Numbered from the stretch's first letter, positions 1 to 6,639 are shown. The stretch: 8,713 nucleotides of DNA from Candidatus Atribacteria bacterium (GCA_026390275.1 JAPLGF010000351.1:1-8713), one strand, 5' to 3'. A program made the numbers and translations. The notes: generated from the sequence alone by a model not told the origin.

Positions 1-49
1 TTAGTATACCCGAGGGGTTCAAATGTTCAACCGGTACTTCTCTCTCCAT
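1..49 (-). CDS. Start of an unidentified gene downstream of priA (partial)
   Basis: An ATG at 49-47 opens a frame that stays open to the window edge, giving 16 residues that begin MEREVPVEHLNPSGIL. It starts 6 bases after the priA stop codon on the same strand, so it would be the next gene of the operon. No convincing Shine-Dalgarno sequence precedes the ATG. In B. subtilis the gene after priA is def (peptide deformylase), but these residues do not resemble a deformylase N-terminus, so I give no function. The fragment is short enough that it could be non-coding. Confidence 0.3.
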   Translation of the reverse strand, partial: MEREVPVEHLNPSGIL

Positions 50-55
50 TATTCA

Positions 56-2113
56 CTACTGCTGGACTTCAAAAGCGAGGGAAACCCCGTCTCGGATGCG
101 ACTCTCGATGATACCGGTCAGGATGGTGTACACTCGCTCCTCATGAAGGGGAGAAAAACGGACCATCAACTCATCGCTGAAGACTCCTTTTTTTCGCAGG
201 CCGGTTCCCGGAAACGGTCCTTCCACCGGGATATCCTGCGAGGTCAATCGCTCTCGTATCGACATAAGAACGTTTTTTCGCACCTCGCTATTCCGTCCCT
301 TCCCGATCAGTTGGAGAAGAATGGTAAAAGGGGGATAGTGAAGGGTTTGTCTTTTCTTCAATTCGGCTCCATACCAGGCGGCTGGGGGCTTAAAAAAATC
401 ACCCAGGTATTGCTGGTAGCTTTCGCGACACTGCACGATGAACCGGGAGGGTATCTCGCTCTTTTCTCCCAGATATGACCAGGCAGTGTGCAGATCCTGG
501 TACAAGTGTTCCCGGAGGCGGAAGTCCGGAATCATGAGCCATTCTTCAAAAGAATTGACCACTAAGAGCGATGCTTTTTCCAAAATCTCCTCTTTTAAAA
601 CGGCCGAGGTCCCCACCAGGATCATACAATGATCGGTCCAGACATTTTCCCTGGAAAGGACGTCATCTGCTTCCATGGATTTGACTAAAACTCCGGGAAA
701 AATCCGCCTGACACTTTGAAAAACTCTTTCCACTCCCTCTCCCCATGCCCGCATCCAGGCACCATGACAACGGGGGCAGGTATCATCAGGAACCCGGGTC
801 ATCCCACAGCGGGGACAGGTCAGGATTCTCTCCGACCGATGATACCGGAGAGCAACGTCACATTGGGGACAGGTATAGTAATACCCACAATCGGCACAGC
901 CTAGAGCGGAAGAATATCCGGTCTTCTGGGTCCAGATAATCGTCCGGCCATGACGGGCCAGATTATCCCCGATCGCTTTCTGAGCTACCAGGGTGAGCGA
1001 CGATTTTTTCTGCTCATAAGTCACCTGTTCCATCTTCTTCGTTTGACGAGGAAGAACGCTTTTCATCGAGAGTTCATGAATGATCCCTCTCTGGATTTTT
1101 TCATTAATCCAGAGGTTGGGAGTGACCCCCAGAATGATCATCCGCCCCCCGGTGATCTGGACTCGGGAGAAGAGGACATGGAGAGAATCATAACGGGGAT
1201 TCCGATCGGAAAAATGACCCAGCTCCTCAGGATCGAACAGCAGGTGAAGATCCACGTTTTCCGCCGGAAGAAAGAGGGCTAATCGAGTTCCTACCAACAC
1301 ATCGTAATGCCCTCCTTCCACCAGCCGGTAGCGAAAGTAGCGCTCTTTGCTGCTCAATCGGCCATCATAGCGGAGAAACCGGATTCCGGGAAAAAGGGGA
1401 GAGACGAGATCAGAAAAACGATCCACCGCTGAAATTCCCGGGAGAACGATCAGAGCTTTTTCCCGCTTCCGGATCACCGGTTCAAGAAGTTCCCGGATCA
1501 TTGGGATACTCTGGGAAAATGACCGTATCTCACCCCAGAAGATTTGCGCCTCCTGTTTTTCTGTTCTCTCCGCTGGCTTTTCCCATCTCTCCCGGTTAAC
1601 TTGCAGAGAACCAGCTTGTACGAGGCGGGTCAAATCTTTTTTCCTCAGGTGACAGATTTCCCGGAAGAGGAACAGATTTATCCCCTCTTCCGAGTGTTCG
1701 ATGCCGGCTTCCCGCAGGAAGTTCTGCATGGGGCACCGATTGTCCGGATTATTTTCTAGAAAGGTTACTTTTTGGCCATCCCAGGGCACCCAGCTAGGCC
1801 GGTACGAAGGAATAAAAAGATCCCGGGCTTCCCCGATCGTGGCGAATGTTTCCCAGGCTACCCGGTCTGCCAATTGAAGTTGCCAGGGACGAAGCGGTGG
1901 AAGGGGAAGAACTGAACGGAGCGGTCGAATATCATACGATTTATCTTCTGCAGGAGCATAACCGGAAACACAACCGAGGTGGATGGTAGAATGAAAGTCA
2001 ACTTCCACGATGGTTCCCGGAAAAACCGGACCGGTTCCATCAGACGGAATGGAATAAGTAAATTCCTTATAGACCGGTATCGAGAGAGAAACCGATACAT
2101 AGAGAGCACTCAT
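56..2113 (-). CDS. priA: PriA-like primosomal protein N' with degenerate helicase motifs
   Basis: This 685-residue protein is close to the usual PriA length of about 730. PriA recognises stalled or D-loop forks and reloads the replicative helicase. The N-terminal 3'-DNA-binding domain (about 1-100) is recognisable. The zinc module has eight cysteines in four CxxC pairs (406/409, 415/418, 433/436, 446/449), with the same spacing as E. coli 436-479. The helicase core still aligns but is dead: no GSGKT P-loop near residues 190-215; VLPGI (223-227) for VPEI; DPEE (294-297) for the DEEH box; GVTPNL (329-334) for GSATPS; GTSAVLKEEIL (501-511) for the GTQM-KGHDF motif; and TAWSYLGEK for QVAGRAGR. 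GTRLALF (275-281) and the late YPPF segment remain. The ATG overlaps the coaBC stop by four bases (ATGA) and lacks its own Shine-Dalgarno, so translation is probably coupled. Family identity is secure. Loss of ATPase activity is inferred from the motifs. Confidence 0.92.
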   Translation of the reverse strand: MSALYVSVSLSIPVYKEFTYSIPSDGTGPVFPGTIVEVDFHSTIHLGCVSGYAPAEDKSYDIRPLRSVLPLPPLRPWQLQLADRVAWETFATIGEARDLFIPSYRPSWVPWDGQKVTFLENNPDNRCPMQNFLREAGIEHSEEGINLFLFREICHLRKKDLTRLVQAGSLQVNRERWEKPAERTEKQEAQIFWGEIRSFSQSIPMIRELLEPVIRKREKALIVLPGISAVDRFSDLVSPLFPGIRFLRYDGRLSSKERYFRYRLVEGGHYDVLVGTRLALFLPAENVDLHLLFDPEELGHFSDRNPRYDSLHVLFSRVQITGGRMIILGVTPNLWINEKIQRGIIHELSMKSVLPRQTKKMEQVTYEQKKSSLTLVAQKAIGDNLARHGRTIIWTQKTGYSSALGCADCGYYYTCPQCDVALRYHRSERILTCPRCGMTRVPDDTCPRCHGAWMRAWGEGVERVFQSVRRIFPGVLVKSMEADDVLSRENVWTDHCMILVGTSAVLKEEILEKASLLVVNSFEEWLMIPDFRLREHLYQDLHTAWSYLGEKSEIPSRFIVQCRESYQQYLGDFFKPPAAWYGAELKKRQTLHYPPFTILLQLIGKGRNSEVRKNVLMSIRERLTSQDIPVEGPFPGTGLRKKGVFSDELMVRFSPLHEERVYTILTGIIESRIRDGVSLAFEVQQ

Positions 2114-3285
2114 TGTGGGAAAAGAGAGGCAACGGTATCACAAATCAGACCGGCCAGTTCCACCTTGTCCATAATTGGACAATCAATGGATTCCCCTTTC
2201 CGGTTAACAATCCAGGCTTTATTCGTTGAGACGGCAAAACCACTTTCCCCTTTCACCACCGTATTGGCAACCATGAGATCCAAATTTTTCTTCGCCAGCT
2301 TCCTCTTCGCCTCGGTGAGCGGATTATCGGTCTCGGCGCAGAACCCCACCAGGACCTGATTTCGTTTCCGTTGTCCTAATCCAAAAAGGATATCGGGGTT
2401 GGGAACCAGGGATAGGTTAAAATCCGGGTATTGTTCTTTTTTCAACTTCGTGGCGAAAGAAGAAGTCGGGCGAAAATCGGATACGGCGGCATTCATGATA
2501 CACCCATCACATGGTTCAAATTCCTTCTGCATGGCTTCTTCCATCTCCAGTGCCGTCTCCACTGGAATGACTGTCACCCCACCCGGTCCTCTCACCGCCA
2601 GGGGACCGGCCACCAGGGTGACCACCGCTCCGCGGGCCCGGGCAGCGGATGCTAAGGCACACCCCATCAGGCCAGTCGCCGGATTAGATAGAAACCGTAC
2701 CGGATCGATCCATTCCCGGGACGGTCCGGCACTGATGAGGATCCTCTTCCCAGCCAGATTCCGGGGAGAATAACGGAGGTAAAAAAGAGCTTCCAGAAAT
2801 TCTTCGGTTTCCGGAAACCGGCCCGTCCCCCTTTCTCCACAGGCGAGCAAACCCGTCCCCGGGGCAATCAATCCCACTCCCAGTTCTCCAAGTTTGCAGA
2901 GATTTTCCTGGACGATGGGATTTTCCCACATTCCGGTGTTCATTGCCGGGGTGACGATCACCTTCGGGAGATCGACGAGGAGAAGGGTACTCAACAGGTC
3001 ATCACCGATCCCGGCGGCCATTTTCCCGATGATATTCGCCGTAGCCGGTGCGATCACCACCCAGTCACACTCTCGGACCAGAGAGATATGCAAAATCTTT
3101 TCCCCCGGTACAAAGAGATCTGTGTACACCGGGCGGCGGGTGAGGGTTTCAAACGTACATTTCCCCACAAACTGCTGGGCATGTTCCGTCATCACCACCT
3201 GCACCTCCGCTCCCGCCTGTATCAAAAAACTCACTATCCCGGCGGCTTTATACGCCGCAATCCCACCAGTGACTCCAAACAGAAT
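2110..3285 (-). CDS. coaBC: Bifunctional CoaBC (PPC synthetase / PPC decarboxylase), start abnormal
   Basis: CoaBC condenses 4'-phosphopantothenate with cysteine (CoaB) and decarboxylates the product (CoaC, an FMN enzyme) in coenzyme A synthesis. The CoaC half comes first: GVTGGIAAYK, then HISL with the catalytic histidine (66), APATANIIGKMA, PAMNTGMW (Asn 116) and LLACGERGTGR (Cys 149), numbered from the ATT at 3285. The His-Asn-Cys spacing (50, 33) equals E. coli H75-N125-C158. The CoaB half has SAGPSREWIDPVRFLSN, NAAVSDFRP, PNPDIL and VGFCAETD. At 391 residues it is near normal length. The start is uncertain. The first standard codon is GTG at 3234, which would discard the flavin-binding N-terminus. 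Upstream the frame reads PKGKKILFGV and meets TGA at 3303-3301 with no ATG, GTG or TTG. I place the start at ATT (3285-3283) because AGGA lies 6 bases before it. A one-base indel at 3286-3316 is equally possible. The stop overlaps priA. Confidence 0.9.
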   Translation of the reverse strand: MLFGVTGGIAAYKAAGIVSFLIQAGAEVQVVMTEHAQQFVGKCTFETLTRRPVYTDLFVPGEKILHISLVRECDWVVIAPATANIIGKMAAGIGDDLLSTLLLVDLPKVIVTPAMNTGMWENPIVQENLCKLGELGVGLIAPGTGLLACGERGTGRFPETEEFLEALFYLRYSPRNLAGKRILISAGPSREWIDPVRFLSNPATGLMGCALASAARARGAVVTLVAGPLAVRGPGGVTVIPVETALEMEEAMQKEFEPCDGCIMNAAVSDFRPTSSFATKLKKEQYPDFNLSLVPNPDILFGLGQRKRNQVLVGFCAETDNPLTEAKRKLAKKNLDLMVANTVVKGESGFAVSTNKAWIVNRKGESIDCPIMDKVELAGLICDTVASLFPQ

Positions 3286-3304
3286 CTTCTTTCCTTTTGG
3301 TCAA

Positions 3305-3313
3305 CTCTCCTTT
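3305..3313 (-). promoter_or_regulatory. Strong Shine-Dalgarno without a start codon in frame
   Basis: AAAGGAGAG on the minus strand is the best ribosome-binding sequence upstream of coaBC. The codons at normal distance from it are ACC, CCA and AAA, not starts. An ATG (3316-3314) lies directly upstream and a TTG (3304-3302) directly downstream, and both are one frame off coaBC. The site looks like the remains of the original coaBC start region, or a start hidden by a sequencing indel. Confidence 0.5.
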
Positions 3314-3342
3314 CATGAGACGAATTTCTATTTTTTAAGACT

Positions 3343-3377
3343 TCACCATCCACAATGAACCATTCGCCCTCTCATCA
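3343..3377. repeat. Degenerate heptamer array between gmk and coaBC
   Basis: Read on the plus strand, the gap between gmk and coaBC splits into 7-base steps TCACCAT, CCACAAT, GAACCAT, TCGCCCT and CTCATCA. These drift around a TCACCAT-like unit and resemble the minus-strand reading of the clearer array at 4857-4891 (TCACGAT / TCACGAC). The last two units run into the end of gmk. The match is loose and could be chance. No rpoZ gene is present here: only about 70 bases are free. Confidence 0.3.
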
Positions 3378-3941
3378 CCGGATCCGGCAGCGCTCGGCAA
3401 TGATCACGGCGCGGAAGGTGGCCATGGTTCTATTCAGATCATCGTTGACAATGAGGTAATCATAGTCCCGGATGGATTGCAATTCCGATTGGGCGTTTGT
3501 CATGCGCAGGAGAATGACCTCTTCTTCATCGGTGTTCCGTCCCCGCAACCGCTGCCCGAGCTCCTTGAGAGAAGGAGGGGCAATAAAAATAAATATACCC
3601 TGGGGATAGTTCATCTTCACCTGCATGGCCCCCTGCACATCGATCTCAAGGATCACATCCAGACCGTTTTCCAGCCATTCCTCCATCTGCCGTCGAGAAG
3701 TACCGTAAAGGTTCCCGTGTACCCTGGCCCATTCAATGAACTCCCCCTGATCTCGCATCTCCAGGAAGGTGCCCTCGGAAACAAAATAATAATCGACCCC
3801 GTTGGTCTCACCGGGTCGCGGCGTCCGGGCAGTATAGGAAACCGAATATCTGAGCCCTTTGCACCTTTTCATGACTTCCTTTCGAACCGTACTTTTTCCT
3901 ACCCCGGAAGGTCCGGAAATCACAAAAAGGATGCCCGACAT
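3375..3941 (-). CDS. gmk: Guanylate kinase
   Basis: Gmk phosphorylates GMP to GDP with ATP in the cytoplasm. The 188 residues cover the whole family, at the short end of its range. The P-loop is GPSGVGKST (10-18). The GMP-binding part follows with SYTARTPRPGE, then GVDYYFVS, FIEWARVHGNLYGT and DVILEIDVQGA. The lid and C-terminus hold RLRGRNTDEEEVILLRM and a normal ending near YDYLIVNDDL and AERCRIR. The ATG has a good ribosome-binding site, GGAG six bases upstream, inside the last codons of yicC. Only three bases separate the two genes, so they are co-transcribed and probably coupled. Two consecutive TGA codons end the frame. In B. subtilis remA lies before gmk and rpoZ after it. Neither is here. 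Confidence 0.97.
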   Translation of the reverse strand: MSGILFVISGPSGVGKSTVRKEVMKRCKGLRYSVSYTARTPRPGETNGVDYYFVSEGTFLEMRDQGEFIEWARVHGNLYGTSRRQMEEWLENGLDVILEIDVQGAMQVKMNYPQGIFIFIAPPSLKELGQRLRGRNTDEEEVILLRMTNAQSELQSIRDYDYLIVNDDLNRTMATFRAVIIAERCRIR

Positions 3942-3944
3942 GTT

Positions 3945-4817
3945 TTACTCCACATTCTGGACTTGTTCTCGCATTTTTTCAAGAACAGTCTTGAGATCTA
4001 TCACCTGGGAGGAGATGTCGATGTTTCCCGATTTCGACCCGATAGTATTCACTTCCCGGTTCATTTCCTGCAACACAAATTCCAGTTCCCTCCCCACCGC
4101 TTCCTGCCGGCGGAGGATATCCTCAAAACGGGAAACGTGGGCCTTGATGCGGACGATTTCCTCATGGATATCACTGCGGTCCACATAAAAAACCACTTCC
4201 TGGGCGAGTAAGGTTTCATTCACGGGAACCATGGAAAGGATTTCAGCGATCCGCTGGGTCAGCTTACTCCGGAAGAAGTCCGTGAGATTCTGCGTGCGGT
4301 CTTCCACCATCCCGCAAAGGATACGGATTCGCTGGAGCTGGGATGACAGGTCCTGTTGTAGCTTTTCCCCCTCTCGTTTCCGGAAGGAAAGGAATGTTTC
4401 GACAGCATTTTGAAAGATAGGACGAAACGCCTCATATTCCTCCAGCCATTGTCGATCATCTTCTTTCAGCCGGATGACATCACTGAACCGTAATAAGTCC
4501 TCGAAACTGGCCGTGTAATCCAGCTTGAGATCACGACTCAATCTTCCCAACGCTTCTAAATAAGCCTGAGCCAGGAGGGGGTTAACTTCCACCGAAAACG
4601 CATCTTTCCGGGGATCAAAAAACACCTTGAGTTCCACCTTCCCCCGGGAGACTCGTTCCCGCAAACAGGTCATCATCGCTTCTTCCCACAGGCATAGTTC
4701 CTTGGGGAGACGCAGCGCAATATCGCAGAATCGATGATTCACACTCTTGACTGATACTCGATAGAAACCCAGTACTCCTTCCCCTTCTGCATACCCAAAC
4801 CCGGTCATACTTCTCAT
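3945..4817 (-). CDS. yicC: YicC/YloC family endoribonuclease
   Basis: Members of this family are endoribonucleases involved in RNA turnover: E. coli YicC acts on the small RNA RyhB, and B. subtilis YloC is the counterpart. The N-terminus MRSMTGFGYAEGEG is the family signature. The C-terminal DUF1732 part holds ELEFVLQEMNREVNTIGSKS and ends with LEKMREQVQNVE, both typical. The ATG at 4817 gives 290 residues, the usual length, and has AAAGGGG seven bases upstream. The frame can be extended to an ATG at 4901, but the extra 28 residues are only the translation of the GTGARTC heptamers (a THDSRFTTHD-like peptide), so I reject that start. It is the first gene of the yicC-gmk-coaBC-priA operon and is divergent from rqcH. 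Confidence 0.95.
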   Translation of the reverse strand: MRSMTGFGYAEGEGVLGFYRVSVKSVNHRFCDIALRLPKELCLWEEAMMTCLRERVSRGKVELKVFFDPRKDAFSVEVNPLLAQAYLEALGRLSRDLKLDYTASFEDLLRFSDVIRLKEDDRQWLEEYEAFRPIFQNAVETFLSFRKREGEKLQQDLSSQLQRIRILCGMVEDRTQNLTDFFRSKLTQRIAEILSMVPVNETLLAQEVVFYVDRSDIHEEIVRIKAHVSRFEDILRRQEAVGRELEFVLQEMNREVNTIGSKSGNIDISSQVIDLKTVLEKMREQVQNVE

Positions 4818-4856
4818 TTGTCTACCCCTTTTTACCCGGTCTACCCTGAAAATATC

Positions 4857-4891
4857 ATGAGTCGTGAATCGTGAGTCGTGAGTCGTGAATC
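4857..4891. repeat. Heptamer tandem repeat, five copies of GTGARTC
   Basis: Five consecutive 7-base units read ATGAGTC, GTGAATC, GTGAGTC, GTGAGTC and GTGAATC on the plus strand. Apart from the first base of the first copy, they differ only by A/G at position 5. The array lies 40 bases upstream of the yicC start, within the probable yicC leader and outside any gene. A 7-base period does not keep reading frame. Heptanucleotide tandem repeats between genes are known as STRR sequences in some cyanobacteria. Whether this array belongs to such a dispersed family here cannot be told from one window. Confidence 0.85.
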
Positions 4892-4946
4892 GTATTTTCA
4901 TCCCTTGACGGTGCCAGGGACCGACACGGTGGTCTCTTTACTGATC

Positions 4947-4974
4947 ACTATCTTTTCTCTCTACCCCTTGTCAG
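4947..4974 (-). promoter_or_regulatory. Candidate sigma-70-type promoter of the yicC operon
   Basis: On the minus strand CTGACA (4974-4969) is followed after 16 bases by GATAGT (4952-4947). The -35 matches consensus at 5 of 6 positions and the -10 at 4 of 6. Transcription would begin near 4940, giving a leader of about 120 bases that contains the heptamer repeats. Its -35 box overlaps that of the rqcH promoter on the other strand. The call rests on sequence resemblance alone. Confidence 0.35.
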
Positions 4975-4996
4975 CGGCTCTTGGGGATTATATCAT
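4968..4996 (+). promoter_or_regulatory. Candidate sigma-70-type promoter of rqcH
   Basis: TTGTCA (4968-4973) and TATCAT (4991-4996) each match consensus at 5 of 6 positions and are separated by the ideal 17 bases. Transcription would begin near 5003, about 28 bases before the ATG at 5031. That fits rqcH starting at 5031 rather than further upstream. It is the best promoter in the window. Confidence 0.6.
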
Positions 4997-5030
4997 TGAA
5001 AGTGATGAAAGGTATCAACACCTCACACCC

Positions 5031-5177
5031 ATGAGAATACTGGAAGGATTGCCACTTCGTTATTTGACTCAGGAGCTCCGAAGTATCCTGGTGAGTGCTC
5101 GCATCCAGAAGATTGTTATGACGGAAAGGCGGGAAACCTGGCTCCAAACCTATTCCTCAAAGGGAGGGAACAATTGA
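5031..5177 (+). pseudogene. rqcH: 5' fragment of rqcH (NFACT-N start), out of frame with the rest
   Basis: From the ATG at 5031 the frame encodes 48 residues beginning MRILEGLPLRYLTQEL, then RIQKIVMTERRETWLQTY, and ends at TGA (5175-5177). This matches the first 40 or so residues of NFACT proteins; the B. subtilis protein has DGMFTYGMTHEL then GRITKIHQPYKHDVIFHI. The domain should continue with a strand-rich stretch containing LLLSAHP-SR and PPMFCMLLRKH. That stretch, about 45 residues, is absent. The downstream domain resumes in the +1 frame (see 5191-6633). The frame is open upstream to 4878, but the promoter at 4968-4996 and the homology point to 5031 as the start. No good Shine-Dalgarno precedes it. 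Confidence 0.75.
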
Positions 5178-5190
5178 ATCGATCAATCCG

Positions 5191-6633
5191 GTGGAGTGGG
5201 ACCGGGTGGTTTGCATTACGGTAAAAAATCATCGGCTGTGGGGATCAGAGAATACTTTTTCCCTCTATGCCGAACTGACCGGGCGCAACGCCAACCTCAT
5301 CCTCACCACCACTGAAAAGAATCCCATCATCCTGGGTTCCTTCCGGCAGGTGAGCGACAAACAGAGCCGGTTCCGTATCATCGCCCCCGGTATGCGGTAT
5401 CTTCTCCCTCCCCCCAAACTGGATGCTTGGGATCCACTGGAATATCTCTCTCCTCATTTCCATACCGAACAGAAACCTCCCCAGGAGGAAGTGACCCTCG
5501 TCCGCTGGTGCATCCGTCATCTCCAGGGAGTTGGTCCCTTCCTGGCCCGCGAAATGGTGGATGATCTGTTCCCGAACCCCCCAGTAACGATTTCCCAGAT
5601 CCAGAAAGCACTCCGGAAACTCACTGATCCTCTGACCCCCGGGGCTGGTCCCGTCTCCGTCTTCCTATCCCCCGAAACCGGCGAACCCCAGGGAATCTTC
5701 TGGAAACCCTCCCTTCGTTATGAATCCGCCGACCGGCGAGATTTTCCCTCTTTTGCCCCGGCTATGGAATTTTACGCCCGGACTTTCTGGGAATCCCGGA
5801 AGGAACAGAATGCCCGGGAACAATGTCGGAAATTCCTGGAAAAAGAACTGAATTTCATCCATCAGGAGATCCAGACCATCGAATCCCTCCTCACATCGGA
5901 TGATGAAATGGCTCATCTGCGTTCCGCCGGGGAACTCCTCAAACTCTTTTCCCAGCTCCCGGTGATTGCGAAACGGCCCGATGGTGCCGAAGTCACCAAC
6001 ATCCTCTCTCCTAACGCAGAGCCCTTTTTCATCGAGCTGGATCCCCGTCTCACCATCAACCAGAATATGCAGCGTTTCTTTCGCCTCTACCGGAAAGCGC
6101 AAACCAGAAATACCCTTTTCTCCCAAAAAAGAAAAAGCCTGGAAGCCAAGAAACGAGAATATTTACACGAACTGGACCACCTCACACATTTTCCGAAAGA
6201 AGAAATCATGCCCGAAGAGAGCTCCCTCCCTTCTCCCCCTTCCCCCTTCGCTCCCTCGGGAATTCGCAAATTCATCACTCCCAGCAGAAACGAAATTTTG
6301 GTGGGAAAAAACGACCGGGCTAATCATCAACTGGTGACTCGTCTCGCTGCGCGCAACGATTACTGGCTCCACGTGCGGGATTTTCCCGGGTCTCATGTTC
6401 TCCTGCGTATCACCCATTCCCCGGAATCCCGGGAAGAAGACCTGTTCCGCGCTGCCCGCATCGCCGCCTATTTCTCCTCCGCCCGGAACGAAACCCGCGT
6501 CGGTGTTATCCTCACCGAAGTGAAACATTTGCGGGTCATTCCCGGCACTGGTCCGGGTAAAGTCACCTTCCAACACGAAAAGACCCTCACCATCTCCCCG
6601 GCCATTCCAGAAGATGTGAAAAAGATAACATAG
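5191..6633 (+). CDS. rqcH: RqcH/NFACT family protein, N-terminally truncated main part
   Basis: RqcH (Rqc2/NEMF family) binds stalled 50S subunits and directs alanine tailing of the nascent chain. The GTG at 5191 gives 480 residues. The frame is open back to 5122, and the codons before GTG (GTIESINP) still match the family, so GTG is a formal start only. In order: the end of NFACT-N with EWDRVV (the functionally important Asp-Arg pair, residues 4-5) and AELTGRNANLIL; a helix-hairpin-helix-like part near LQGVGPFLAREM (about 110-125); NFACT-M with a coiled coil (about 190-240) and SAGELLKLF, ELDPRLTINQNMQRFF; a Pro/Ser linker; and NFACT-R with ILVGKNDRANHQLVTRLAA, DYWLHVRDFPGSHVLL and AAYFSSARNETRVGV. 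With the 5' fragment the gene would be about 530 residues against the usual 570-590. AAAGGGAGGG at 5159-5168 could serve a restart at ATT 5173 or GTG 5191. Pseudogene, re-started gene and assembly error are all possible. Confidence 0.88.
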   Translation: MEWDRVVCITVKNHRLWGSENTFSLYAELTGRNANLILTTTEKNPIILGSFRQVSDKQSRFRIIAPGMRYLLPPPKLDAWDPLEYLSPHFHTEQKPPQEEVTLVRWCIRHLQGVGPFLAREMVDDLFPNPPVTISQIQKALRKLTDPLTPGAGPVSVFLSPETGEPQGIFWKPSLRYESADRRDFPSFAPAMEFYARTFWESRKEQNAREQCRKFLEKELNFIHQEIQTIESLLTSDDEMAHLRSAGELLKLFSQLPVIAKRPDGAEVTNILSPNAEPFFIELDPRLTINQNMQRFFRLYRKAQTRNTLFSQKRKSLEAKKREYLHELDHLTHFPKEEIMPEESSLPSPPSPFAPSGIRKFITPSRNEILVGKNDRANHQLVTRLAARNDYWLHVRDFPGSHVLLRITHSPESREEDLFRAARIAAYFSSARNETRVGVILTEVKHLRVIPGTGPGKVTFQHEKTLTISPAIPEDVKKIT

Positions 6634-6639
6634 GAACCT

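Noticed and set aside
3249..3316. A 22-codon leader peptide from ATG 3316 ending at TAA inside coaBC
   Set aside because: The ATG has no ribosome site upstream and its codons are themselves the Shine-Dalgarno-like sequence. A lost or shifted coaBC start explains it better.
3301..3374. A possible rpoZ gene between gmk and coaBC
   Set aside because: About 70 bases are available, too few for an omega subunit, and no frame there resembles one.
3477..4211. A 244-codon open frame on the plus strand
   Set aside because: It lies opposite gmk and yicC, which are clear family members. It has no recognisable motif or ribosome site and is an antisense shadow.
4818..4901. N-terminal extension of yicC by 28 residues
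   Set aside because: It is the translation of the heptamer repeats. The MRSMTGFG start with its own ribosome site matches the family.
4878..5177. A 99-codon plus-strand frame with a hydrophobic stretch (VVSLLITIFSLYPLSAAL) that could pass for a signal peptide
   Set aside because: The conserved part begins at 5031 as NFACT-N, and the upstream codons include repeat DNA and both promoter candidates. The hydrophobic stretch is translated control DNA.
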